Below are positions 49,907-62,135 of a DNA stretch of 64,000 nucleotides, one piece after another. The DNA lies in assembly GCA_037074765.1 (NCBI GenBank), contig JBAMDO010000564.1, positions 372,001 through 436,000 of the forward strand, given 5' to 3'. The translations under genes were made by a program, and so were the position numbers. The stretch is from Mansonella perstans. Taxonomy: Eukaryota > Nematoda > Chromadorea > Rhabditida > Onchocercidae. Under the pieces are notes generated by a model. The model did not search any database and was not told the DNA's origin. It saw only the letters and a list, made by a program, of their open reading frames with translations. Each line of letters opens with the position of its first letter. The first letter of the stretch is position 1.

Positions 49907-50395
49907 GTGATCTTGTTAGTTGACAACTTTCGTGTCGTGGTATTTCGTTCGTCCATAGAAGTGAACTTCAGTGGTGCTTACCGGTTGACTAAATATATTC
50001 GTGTTACTTCAATAAAAAAAAAAAATTGTCGTCACAGTTGCCTTCATGGATCAGGTGGATTGCTTGATAGTCCTGCTGCTGATGTTACTGCAAACAGGTT
50101 TCAAGGGTTTGGTGGCAATAGTTTTGGATGGATGATGTGGTTAGTGCTTCGCCGGCATCACCTCATCGCTAATTTCCTTTACTTCCCTGTCATACTCTAT
50201 CCCCCGAAGAATGAGATGAAGACGAAGACGAAGAAGAGGTGGAAGAAAGAGATGGACTTTTCTCTTACCTGGAAAACGAGATCGTCAAGCTATCACTTCT
50301 CTTCCACTTTTCTCACTATTATCATCGACAGTAGCAAAGGTAATATAAGTAGTAGTAGCACATCTGTTACTAACCGCTTCTTTGTTGCAAATTGA
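49907..50395 (+). other. Unresolved open region, possible upstream coding exon(s)
   Basis: A 162-codon open frame without ATG at its start. Two stretches look protein-like but lie in different frames: LHGSGGLLDSPAADVTAN at about 50040-50097, and an acidic run DEDEDEEEVEERDGLFSYLE at about 50215-50275 in another frame. A donor (AAAG followed by GTAATA at 50340) has the phase needed to join the exon at 52718. The competing frames mean no model can be trusted. Confidence 0.25.
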
Positions 50396-52717
50396 TGACT
50401 GGATGAGATGTTGCTGCAAGAATGGTTACTTTTCTTCGGCTTAGCTTACGGTAGTCTTCATTTCAAATAAGATAGACTATTTTTCCAAATTTCGGATTAA
50501 CAATTCATTCATTTAGTAGGAAGAAGTAAACAACGTATAACGCTGTCCCTTCAATGTTTCAAGTATTTTATGACCAGTATGAGAAATGTTAGAATTTGAA
50601 GATATCTGTTATATGTGAAGAAGAGGATAATTCTTTTTTGATTATATGTAAGTACGACTGGATATCATTTATCGCTTTCATTGTTCTATTCTAAAAATCA
50701 CTTTAAAAAATGCCCTTTTTGCTATTCTTTGTGCAAATATTCATCCTTTGTACTTGTTATTACATTCCATTTTTGCCGCTTTTTAAAAATTAAGTCCATT
50801 AAATAATATTTGTTCAATGCTTACATAAAACAACTCACACTAAATACAAATGTTGCAGTACCGTTTGCTTGATTTATATTGATATTTCATCTTTGATAGA
50901 ATTTTCATATTATCATAATTTGCTTCATTTGATACTGTACTCTAATTCTAAGCATCTTATGATTCAGCAACATCATTAGAAGAATAAGATATTCTTCCTG
51001 CTTTTGCTTTTGAGGATATTTTTTTGTTGCATGCTACTTGCTTGCGATATTGACCATCGACATTTTTCAGTAGAACAGAGATGGGAGAGGTACGGGTAAT
51101 CAACCTTGAAGTTTTTCATACATTTTTGCTCCAGAACTTGATGTTATTCTTTCCTATAACTGCAGTGACAGCAGTTCCTGTCATGACGACAAGCGATCGA
51201 TGACAACATTGATGATAGTAATGAAGAAAGGGATGGACGGAAGGGCAGATGGACGACTGGAGGGGATAGGTCCTGCTCTTGCTTCCACTCCTTGTGCTCG
51301 TTCTTAAAATTTTGAAAAATGTTGAGAAGAGATGGGTATGGAATGGCTATAGAAATAGTAAGGAGGGAGGTGAATAGGTAGGTTGGTGCGTTTGTCATGT
51401 GCATGTGCATGTCGTGATCTCGCCCTCCAACCAGAAAATTATGATCAAAGAGTGTTGGTTTGTGTATGTCTTCGTGCACCTTGTGTATATCATGAATTTT
51501 GGTTGCCCTGTTCTTTCTATCCCGAATTGAAATGAATGAGCTGCAGCGAAATTGGAAAAAGGAAAGTAGTACTAGTTGTAACCATCAGGAGATGGTGATG
51601 ACAGCACTGTGATTGGTGCACCAACCACTACAACTCCAAGTACCTTACTCATCCGCAGGGTTCAGTACTTAGTTACGCCTTATTTTCTTGCTTTCCTATT
51701 CCATCTGTCATCAAAATATTTTTCGAGTTAAATCCTAACCCCGATTTCAGAGATTTTCATGGCGAATGGGACCACTGATACAACAAACGGAGCACCAGAA
51801 ATGGGAGCAATCGGTCGGGTCGAGCGCACTACTACTTGTTCTTCCCGCGTCCCTTTACCTCTGTACTCCATCCGTTTGGTCGGCCATCACAAATGAACAT
51901 CAAACACTCATATAACAAATATACACGACCAATTCGACATAGTTTCCTGTTGTCCAAAGTGTTACACTTCATGACCGAGTTCATAAATGCCTTCTACTTT
52001 TGAGCTCATCCAGTTCGAAATTAGCCACATTTCATTTTCTCTCAAGTATATAAGCATTATCGTGTACGCATGTTATTGCAGTAACGGCAAATTAATAACA
52101 GCGTGGACATTTAATATCTATCAATTGTCCCTTTTATAGCTCTCTTATAGGTTTCATTTGAGCATGCTACTTTACAACTAATTATTTCCATTATTATAAT
52201 ATATATGAAAAATTCCTAAATTACATCAACTTTAATCTTTATTATGCAAATTCCTGATTAACATTACCATTGATTTCACTTTGAGACAGTGAAAATATAA
52301 TGATTTCATGCAAATTAGTTGCCATTGAAACAATTTAAAAACTTAATTTTTACTGAATGTGAAAGTGCCCTCCTTTTTAGGGATCAGTGGAGCGGAATGT
52401 GTTCCATTGTTAGACACAAAAAGCAAATTTCTTTTTTTGGGTTGTTTCTGAAATAAGAGCTCACCTTGAAAATTTTTTACTGAATAAAATTCTTCAAGAT
52501 TCAGACGACAATGTGTAAAACTCAAAAAAACTTCTTGAAAATTGTTTGAAATCTTGCTAAAATTTTGGGAAAAATGATTCTCTCTGTCTTTTAATATCTC
52601 TCAACTTTTTATATTTTCAATGAGATTAGTTCCAATAAATAACAATTTTTGTGCGTGAAGAGATCGATTTTTGTCATATTTCTTCATAGCTTCCAAAATC
52701 ACTTGTTTTAACTTCAG

Positions 52718-52941
52718 AAAACGTGCTGGACATAAAGCAACGAAAGCAATTGCGTGTTTCACGTGCTGTCGAGCGTATCTTACGTCTGGTTTGCTCGAAG
52801 CACCTTACAAAACTAATGAATGAAATTCCAACCGTTTCATCGCCAACCCCATCAAAATCACCAGGATCAGAAAAACTAGCTGTAAAACGAAGCGCTAGCA
52901 ATGCGAATAGTGATGAACAAAGTGATTGCGAGTTGGTTTAG
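52718..52941 (+). CDS. Probable 3'-terminal coding exon of an unidentified gene
   Basis: After a good acceptor (TTAACTTCAG ending 52717) a frame of 74 codons runs to TAG at 52939-52941. It enters at phase 1 and has no early ATG, so it is an internal or last exon, not a complete gene. The product begins with a basic helical stretch (LDIKQRKQLRVSRAVERILR, then CSKHLTKLMNEI) and ends in a Ser/Pro- and Ser/Asp-rich tail (PTPSKSPGSEKLAVKRSASN, then SDEQSDCELV). Composition is clearly more coding-like than nearby spacer. I do not recognise the family. The next gene starts only about 220 bases downstream on the same strand. Confidence 0.5.
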
Positions 52942-53140
52942 AAATTCGTTTTTTTCACTATCAAATTTATTGTTTGAAAGCGTGCAGAAAATTCCTATCT
53001 TCTATTCGTCCTCTGTAACAAATAATTATGCTTTAATTAGGATGATTTCTTTTTAATCACTTCGCATTTACATTTAAACCTTCGCATATAGAATATTATC
53101 AAGTCAAAATTTCTCATCTTTTTGCACTTCATGAAAGTTC

Positions 53141-53148
53141 TTTTTTAG
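53141..53148 (+). promoter_or_regulatory. Likely trans-splice (spliced-leader) acceptor of the SANT-domain gene
   Basis: A TTTTTTAG acceptor ends 13 bases before the ATG at 53162. The upstream exon ends in a different phase and with its own stop, so this acceptor is not used by a cis intron that keeps frame. Nematode mRNAs often receive a spliced leader just upstream of the start codon. Inference. Confidence 0.45.
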
Positions 53149-53161
53149 TCCAAAGATAAAA

Positions 53162-56100
53162 ATGCCGAAAAGTGAAGTGGAAGTTGTAGTGACCGGAGAG
53201 AATGATGTACAAAGCAGGTATGTTAAAAATCTGTCATTCATTTACTAATCAAAAGAAGTTATATTCTAATTTAAATTTAAAAAATTTTAACAAACATCGC
53301 TATAGACAAAGATGTTTTGTTGCGGAATTATACATCGAAATTTATCTCATTGTCAATTTTATGATTTTTTATAAAATGGCTTTGACAATTTTTGCAGTAG
53401 CAAAATTTGATGTAATCGGAGATTTAATTTAATATGATCAAAAAGTCGTTTTGCAAATAATTCGTCATCTTTTTAAAAAATTAAATTTGAACAACAAATT
53501 TAATTATTTAAGTAATATGTCATTGTAGAACAGTACTAACCGGAAAAGCATTATAATTTTTTTCAGGCAACCCTCCACGGATATAATATCCGAGCAAACC
53601 ATTTCACCATATGATACAGCTGATATGGTGCACGCCAATGAAAAATCGCTCGCACAAGTTTTTGGCTCCTCAATGTACATTTTTTTTTTTTTTTTTTTTG
53701 TAACTCTATCCATCCTTACTTTTTTACCCTTCTTTAATCTTAGCTATTTAGCTTTAATTTAATTAATATTAAAGATTAGAAGGAGCGCCCTAACCAATTA
53801 CTCATTGTTATTGTCATTGAAATTTGGATTTTTTTTTTTGAACAAAACTTTTTTATTTATTTGATTATAAATTTAATTTCAGCCAAACACCTTTGATAAC
53901 TGCTGCAGATATCAATCGCATGAATCGTGAAAGAGGTTTAGAAATTGTCGCTATGGCTGGTCGATATGAAGCATTGGTGGTAAATTTATTGATTTTTTCG
54001 ATACTTTTAGTTGAATTTTTTCGTAGTAATTCTTTCAATTGAATTTTTATCACTGCTGTACAAATAAAAATATTATATGTTTGATTGGAGTAAGAACTAA
54101 AATACTTTTTATATCAAACAATTAAAATGATCTATACTTTTCTCATGATACTTTTTGTCATACAGTAATCACTATTACCAATAAGTAAGAATTATTTCTC
54201 TTCTGTAAAAATAAAAAAAAATTTCATTCGTTTCAGAATTTTTGAAATTTTTTTTTATTCTAATATTTCTAGGATAGTGCTTCACGTTCACCAGCTGCAA
54301 ATATGGAACGTAACAAAATTTGGCGCAAAATAACGGAAGAAATTAATAAAAAATACTCTCATTTGAATACATTAACTTTTGAGCAATGCAAAAAGTTATG
54401 CAAATATTACAAACGTAAAGATCCGACCAATTATGGACTTGCATTTCATGCAATACATTCTGATTTAATTCCAAGTACATACAAAGAGCAACAACAGCAG
54501 CAAGCTGCTGCTGCAATTGCAGCAGTTGGTAATGCAACAGCTTTTGTGACCACAAATGGTCAAATTGATGAACCGATCGATGTGGATGAACTACTAGAAG
54601 CAAATGATGTAGTTGATGGTATTTGTTGTGATACAAGTAAGTTGTGTTAATCATAATTGAAAGATAATTATTTAATTCTATGATAATTTTTAACTGTAAT
54701 GAATCATTTCTAAACTTTTACTATTATGATGATTGTAATAAATAAAAAAGTAACTTACTATATCTATCAGAAGATATTTCTTATCATACTTTCAAAAAAA
54801 AACTTCTACAATAGAACTTTAATTAACTGAATGCTTTTTTTTATTTCTTAATCTGACAACGATTATTTTTTCTTCATTATTAATGCAACATTTGTGTAGA
54901 ATTTTCAGATACGCTAAAAACTAAGCAAACAGAAGAGATTTCGACCTTACAGATGGAAGATATTGTACGAGAAGATGATAAACCATCAAAAGATCTTTTG
55001 CAATTCCTTGCACAATGGTTAATTTACATTTTAAATTTTAAAAAAATTTATTTTCCCTTTTTTTTCTAAATTTTTTCTCCACTCTCTCTCTCTCGTTTTA
55101 CACTGGATTAAGTTCACGTTAACGCGTGGAAATTGTTAAAATATCGCAAAATGCGACATATTTTTCTCTTTTAAAGGAAATTATACCTTAATGTAAACCC
55201 TAATTTTTACTACTGCATTAATAAATTATAGAGTATCACTAGTTTTTCCAAGGGAGTAATTTTCAGTTCAGCATCTTCATCATCAAGCTCGATTGATGGC
55301 TTAGTATTACCTGGACAGCAAACTGTTGCAGCTGTTGCAGCAGCTACTGCCATTGTAAATCAGCAGAAGAAGGAGCGGGGACAATATGTTTGTAAATTGG
55401 CTGAAACCTTCAACGGGGTCTTTGATAGCCATTCAAGGTGTCCTTTTACCAAACTCGATTTTATCCTTTCATTTCATTAATTCATTTTTTTTGCTATAAT
55501 TTCATTTAACATATTTTTCAATTTTTTTTTTTTTTTGTTCAAGCATTTTAGCTAACATTTTATTGGTTGATTTTGGAAATCAAATTAAAAATTATTGTTA
55601 TTTTTTCTTGTCACATTCTTTCTTGTCCTGTATTTTTTTTTATGTTAATGCTTCCTTTCTTTTAATAAGTGTATTTTTCCTTTCTCATTCTTTTAAAAAT
55701 AATACAAATGAATATAAAAATGAAATAACTTTAGCTAAATGATTTGTGAGAATTTCATTTTGCTACATCCCAGCTAATATATCTTTCATATTTTGTCCTT
55801 AGCATTTATTCAATTTATTTTTATCTTGAAATAATCACATCCATTATTTTAGGTTATATCACATTAATGCCGAACGTAATCAAGTTTGGAAACAGATCAC
55901 TGATTCCACTAATGAAAAATATGGATCCGAATTGGGTGATTTGACCATAGAGCAAACGAAGAAACTTTTTGCAAATTATAGGCGGAAATCTCAATTGCTT
56001 TCTTTTAATAGCAATGGTGGTTTGGCGTCACGATCCGATGCGGGTAGCATTAATGGAGCTACTTCGGCTGAGTAAGTAATAATTTTGTATGATGACGTGA

Positions 56101-57407
56101 ATTCCCTTTTTTTGGTATTTTTAATCACTCCAAAGAAAGAAGGAAGTAGACTTTAGATGAGAGATGAAGGAATGCCCAGTAATTATGTTAAGGTAGATTT
56201 GTTAGAATTAAATCTCCTAGTGGATAGATGTAATTTTCTGCTGCATTAGAAAATTTATGATTGCTTTCCTTCTTGTAAAGTCTGGATTCGGATGCATCAT
56301 CAAGTAATTCTGATCTGCTAACACGTCTGGTAACTCCGTCGAACGGATCAGGAACCACCACTGGTACTTCTCAAATTCGGAGCGGTTCACCAACTCTTTT
56401 ATCTCGACTATCATCAAGGGATTGGAAGTCCAATATCGATTTAAAAAATGGTTGATTTTCATGATCTAAAGTGTATTTTTCTAAGATACATTAGCTAAAG
56501 AGGCTACATTTTACACAGAAAAATTAGAAGCTGTATTCTGCATTTATCACAATTCATCACATTAAATGGCTCTTGCTTTAGGAAAAAATGATACTTCTAA
56601 GTCTTGGAATTAATATTCCTCTTACTATAACTTCCTGACCTTCATTGCACTCCTCTTTGGTCCTGATTAAGCTGAGCGTTGTAATGTAGCATATTTGAGG
56701 CAGTGATTTTTCAATGATTTTTTTTATTGACCGTCTTTTTTATATTTAAAAAACAATAATAATGTGGATTACTCTTATAAGGATTCGTGAATCATGCTGG
56801 TAACGTTAGTCAGCGTATTTCGGCAAATCCCAGCTTGTCATCGGTGGAGTTGTTGGCCATTATTGCTGATCGTGATGCTGAAATTAAACAACTGAAAAAT
56901 GAACTGTTGCAGGTAACTTTTAATAGACTAAAGGTAGAATGAACGACTTGTAATCTTTTTGAATATATTTTGTAAACATAAGCTGTGAGAATTTTTAAAT
57001 CTTCCGCTTAATCTTATTCATTTATTTCTCTAGATATTCTCTTTTTCCTAGATTTTTTTGTTGATTCTTTTTATACAAGTGCTTAACTAACATAAATGCT
57101 GTAACAACTAGATGAATTATTCTGAAATAACTGAAAAGAGTGAAACTGAAAACTTGTTTAATTAATCTATTTAAAGTTAAAATGATATAAGCCATTTCAA
57201 ATTAAACCAAGATTATTTCAGAAATCGGTTGAACATCAGCTGCAGATATCACGCGTTTTGGAGAAAGTATCTGAATTGGTGAAGGCAGCAGTAAATACAA
57301 ATGTGCAAAGAGAAATAATGTCTGCAATGACTGGGATGGCCGGTTTCAGTGGATTTCATGATAACGGTTATTGTGATAAAAATTACGATGACGATAGTGA
57401 TTTGTAG
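53162..57407 (+). CDS. Putative transcription factor with two Myb/SANT-like DNA-binding domains, 10 exons
   Basis: Exons 53162-53217, 53567-53674, 53883-53979, 54273-54636, 54909-55017, 55267-55437, 55853-56071, 56281-56450, 56782-56912, 57222-57407; phases close throughout, 536 residues. Two tandem domains share the plan A/M-ERN-x-(I/V)W-(R/K)-(K/Q)IT-x-(E/S)-x-N-x-KY ... (F/I)EQ-(C/T)-KKL ... Y-(K/R)RK: domain 1 near residues 95-150 (MERNKIWRKITEEINKKY, FEQCKKLCKYYKRK), domain 2 near 300-350 (AERNQVWKQITDSTNEKY, IEQTKKLFANYRRK). This is the trihelical Myb/SANT-like (zeste-type) DNA-binding pattern. Between them are Q/A-rich (EQQQQQAAAA) and Ser-rich linkers. The C-terminus has a predicted coiled coil (IIADRDAEIKQLKNELLQ) suited to dimerisation and an acidic end. 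Nuclear gene regulation is inferred; targets unknown. A possible polyadenylation signal is at 58430. Confidence 0.82.
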
Positions 57408-60400
57408 TAATAAGTAGTTTTACTACTACTTTGAATCTATGCTGTTTCATATCATTTCCAGCAATTTTTCAAGTGTATAACTCTACAGAGATACGATTGA
57501 TATTCATTAGAAATGAGTTCGATCCGATATGTTTATTCATTCTTCCATTATTCAATAATTTTCAAAAGTTTCTTTCAACTTTTTCAGAAATTCGAAAATA
57601 ATTTAGGACGTTAGCTGTGTACTTCTAGTGGATTTATACATTAGGAAATTTTTTTAGCGCAAGGCAAATTTTTTTCTGTATTTGTTTTTCGTCTGTCTTA
57701 CTCACTTTGGGACAACTTCGTAATTCTTTTTTTTGCTCTTCTCTGTACTATTTGTTTGTTTTTCTTCATTATTGTTTTCCGAATTTTAATTAGTTGATGA
57801 AAAATATGTATTTAAACATTTTTCTTTCTGTTGATCTTCATGGTAAAAGATATTGAAAATAGTTGAAGACGTTCAAAAAAATATTTTGTAGATTATTAAA
57901 AAGTAGGACAACGAATTATCATACCTTGCATTGCTATACCCGATTAATCAATATTCGTAACTTATTCAGTTTCACGTTCTTTGCAAACTTTTGTTTTACT
58001 AAATAGCTGCAGTTTCGAATTATCAATTTGATAAGAGGGTGGTGATGTAACTTCATGGTATATTATTTCTGTCTCTTCGACTGTGATTCCTTATCGTTAT
58101 TTGTTTTCTCTTACTTTTAAGAGCTCGTTTTCCCACTTAGTTCTGTCTTATTTGTACTTCACTCTTCACTTTTTTTTATTTTGTTTATTTTTCATTTTTA
58201 TTTTTTAACTGATTTTCATTTCATATTTCTTTCATAATTTATCGTTAAATTTAGACATTTCCGGTACTTCAGGTGTGGAAACTATTTGATTTATAAGTAT
58301 AATTCGATTAATAGGAATCGGTTTTTTCTGTTTATTTCAATTCATATATTTTTTAATATCGTAATGCATGTTTAATTGGTGTTCATGTGTGTATTATACA
58401 GGGTTATGTCACTTTAGTACTATTATTTTAATAAATTGGTACAAACTAGTTGCTCTGAAGTTCTGATGTTTACTTTTGGAGGAATTTCGCTCACTTTTAG
58501 AAATTGTACTCATTTATCACTTAGCTGAAAAATTGCAAGCAATCATTAAAAATGAGGAACAATGTCCAGATGCGTTTGGTATTCCTTGATTTGTTTGAAT
58601 AGTAGAAAAAGGTGAATCATTTCATGGAAACATGAATTTTTGGCAATCTCTCGTTTTCTTAAATCCATTCCTGTTCAGAATGATATCTAAAAGATACGAT
58701 AATTTACTTAAAGAAAGCCTCGAAATATATAAGAATACACGACGATCTCATTCTCTCCATTCTTGTTCCGTACGAGAAGTTATCTGTTCAAGTCACCGGA
58801 AATGCTTAAATAATCATCTTACTAATATAAGCAGTCGGGTGCACGGAATATATGCAATTAGTTGATTTCACCGTGAATTTTATCCTTCTGTAATCACCAT
58901 ATTCTGTTTACCACATTCTGTAATTAAAAAATTTTAAGCAGGAAAGAGATTCGTGCAAGAGATAAAAATGAAATTTTTAAAGTTGTTTAAAAATTATGGT
59001 TTTCGCTGTATAAAGCTAGAGGCGGAGTTATCAATAAAAGAGATTCTTGAAATTGTTTATTGAATTGATGTAGTAATCAGCACAGACAAAGAAATCGAGT
59101 CCTTCATTCGCTTTGATCACTGGTAATTTTACCGAGTTTAGGGAAACTCGGAAAAGAAACAATGAGATATGTGAATATAACAATGAGAACCTGAACACTG
59201 TGATTGATTTCATATCTTCTACAGTTATAAATCGGTAAAATGCTTAAACAAAGGATTACATGTTGACAGATGATAGAGGATCACATGTTGAGAAAATACA
59301 GTCAATGCTTTGAAACAAAGAACATTACAAATTTTCTACGCAAAAAGAAATTTAAAACGTAGCATTCTTTTTAATGTAACTCAAATCAAAATTTGTAAAA
59401 GAAGTTGTTTCGGTTTTTTTCTGATGAGGTTAATTAACTTCAATCGTTTTCAATTCTATGCAGTCGGAAAAATTCAAATTGCATATCATGCGCTTTGTCC
59501 TACATTATGGCTACCTTAGGGTGTTGAAAGTTTAGTTAAATTTGTTTTGCAATAACATCAACAGTTTTTAAACTCTCATTCGTTATTTCACTTCTTTCTC
59601 TCCTACATTAAAACATTAGTTGTCGATTAAGTTTAAAAACGCTAAAAAACGGACAAAAAAATACAACAGGATACAGTATATCTTGCCGAAAAATTCGGAA
59701 TAATTTTATAATTTCTCCATTAAATTTGTAATGCGCAGAATTTTCAGTATGAATATTACTTTAATTTCACTATTTCTCAGGCAAATGATTCTTTAACAAA
59801 AATAATAATAACATAATGATAATATAAAAATAATATAAACAATCAATGAATAAATCATAAATTAATAAATCAATAAATCACATGTTAAATATCTAACCTT
59901 ATCTTCTAAATTGATAATAAATTTACTTCTAATGTTTCAATTTTTTAATGGTCGCCCACGAATTTTAATCGAGGTGAACTGCTATATTTGAACTGTACGG
60001 ACGAGTCCCTAGTTTAATGATTTTCCAATATATTGACTGAGCTTATATTCTCATTTTTAATTACTGTGATCAGTAAAGCTTCACCAATGTAACCTTCTTT
60101 CCAATTTATTTGTGCAAACAGGAGATGTGTTAGTAACTTGGATAGTGCATCCATACTTCGCCTTTACGAACAATATCCTCCAGTTCTTATCCAAATCATT
60201 TCTACAAGGTCAAACCAGCCCAATTATCGACTCTACTCATATTATTCGTTATTTTCCATTTATTACGCGAAAGCAGAATAAATATTCTTAAATTCGTATA
60301 ATTATTCATTAGCGACAGCTGGCAACACAAAACGGACTTCATCGTCAAGTACAATTCCAAAACTGCCCACAACATCGTCATATATATCTGACTAAACTTG

Positions 60401-62135
60401 GAAATATTTGTTTGAAAAAATTTCGGATAGCAATATTTTAGTGAAGTAGTAATAGATTAATAGAGCTACAATTTTCACTTCATTAATATCTATTCCATTT
60501 AGAAATTGTCAAGAAATAATTCCGGATATTTCATGTATATTTAGATAATACGGAGGTTTTAATGAAAGCTATCATGCTTTGCTTTATATTTAACAGCTCA
60601 AATAATATGAGCAAAAAAGTAGTAACTCGTGCTAAACCAATCGATTCGATCCGTAAATTAAAAATGCGGTTTAGTGTGTAGTATATTTGATTTGCACAAT
60701 GAAAAAGTTTTTGCAAGAATTCCAACAACTTTATTACATAACAAATCTTAAATTGAAATCAGTGTAGTGTTTTGATCTTACAACTTATCAAAAAAAAAAT
60801 TAATGAATTTAAATTTTCATATATATATTACCGGAGATATTTCTAAAATTCCTTATGTTACGATTATTTGCCAATGGTGACAAAAATGATTGATCTTCGA
60901 ATACGAACAATTTTATTTCATTTTATTTCTTTTTGGAATGAGTCATTTTGAGCAGACGAACGTACATCTCAATTTTATGTGTACATATACTTTTTTTTTT
61001 TTTTAACTTGCACTGATGACTTGTTACTTAATTCAAAAACAGAAGTACTCTATTTAGCTTGAAGTCGTTAATTCTCGAATTGATACTGCTTTGTGAGACG
61101 AAATCAGTTTCTGTTTCTTGTCATCTTTCTATCATAATTCATTTCAATCAATAAAATTCAGCAATAATCCAGATTTTTGCAGTTAGATTAAACGAAAATT
61201 ATAAAACAACAAAGTAATTCAAGTACATAAGTCTTCCTAAGTAAATGGTCGGTAGCGAATAATTTAAGCATCTAATTTGAAAGATATGGAAGAATAAATA
61301 TGAATACATATTAATGAAATCAAAGTCTTTGAATATATTATTTGAAATGACAATGTTTAAACAAGACAATCTTTTACCATCAGAAATATTAAATGTTAAT
61401 TTCTCATCAGTAATTTAATACAATGTGCATCAGGAAGTTAAAGGTCATCCTGAATATTCGCTTCATTGATGCATAAATTTACAAAGCTCATCTCATCGTA
61501 AATTATAATATAATTATTGTTTCTCATTTCTGCAATAATCAGCATAAGGTACAAATATGCCCTTCATTCTCCATGTGACGACAGTGCGTTTGTTACAAAT
61601 CCGCATTCCTCTTAAATCTTTAGTCGTTTAGTGATGTATATATCCCGCAAGCCGGATATACTATAGTATCAGGCAAATTTTCTTGTAGCCATTTTATTTA
61701 GAGATAAGTGAGTTATTTCCGAAACCAAATGACCCCAAATTCAGCATCAACTCCTCATATTTGATATTTGGAATATGTTATACTAAATTTTGCTGTTATC
61801 ATCTGTAAATCTGCCATAATACAATTTCGACCTTCATCCCGAAACATATATAGATTAGACATATGAAGTGGTCTGAATCAATCACTACTGCACTACACTT
61901 AAATATGTTTGCTGCAACAGCGATCAGCGCACATTATAGAGAGAAGAAAGAAGAATAGCAGTTTGGGATAGTAGTTAAATCCGAGCTTACAACATCTAGC
62001 TAGGAATGTCTGCATCTGCTCTTTCTGCTATAATATGTAAAGCATAGCTTACCGAAATATTTAACACTACTACTAATCACATTTGATAACTTAACGTGCG
62101 TATATTTTACGTATTTTCTGACGTCTTATGGAATT
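57408..62135. other. 3' UTR of the SANT-domain gene, then spacer before the kinase gene
   Basis: T-rich sequence to about 58.45 kb fits a long 3' UTR. Beyond it the open frames (58632-58865 and 59310-59519 plus, 60531-60728 minus) have no family features. The first of these follows a GTTCAG and is relatively polar, but no partner exon was found. No repeats of note beyond short T and A runs. Confidence 0.5.
58430..58435 (+). terminator. Possible polyadenylation signal AATAAA of the SANT-domain gene
   Basis: Canonical AATAAA about 1 kb after the stop codon. A plausible but unproven 3' end; the motif is frequent by chance in AT-rich DNA. Confidence 0.3.

Larger units (their letters stand above)
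47558..52717. other. Less AT-rich intergenic or intronic region upstream of the unidentified exon
   Basis: About 5 kb with visibly more G and C than the spacer before it, several microsatellites, and no confirmed exon. It could hold 5' exons or control sequence of the gene whose last exon is at 52718-52941. The dinucleotide AT tract at about 48527-48550 and the frames at 48980-49174, 49691-49897 and 51144-51479 (all minus) are low-complexity or without family features. Confidence 0.45.

Noticed and set aside
52674..52901. 75-codon minus-strand frame
   Set aside because: Antisense shadow of the better supported plus-strand exon 52718-52941.
54343..54654. 103-codon minus-strand frame with His/Leu/Gln repeats
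   Set aside because: Antisense shadow of exon 4 of the SANT-domain gene.
56217..56462. 81-codon minus-strand frame
   Set aside because: Antisense shadow of exon 8 of the SANT-domain gene.
58632..58865. 77-codon plus-strand frame after a GTTCAG
   Set aside because: Polar composition is suggestive, but there is no donor, homologue or partner exon.
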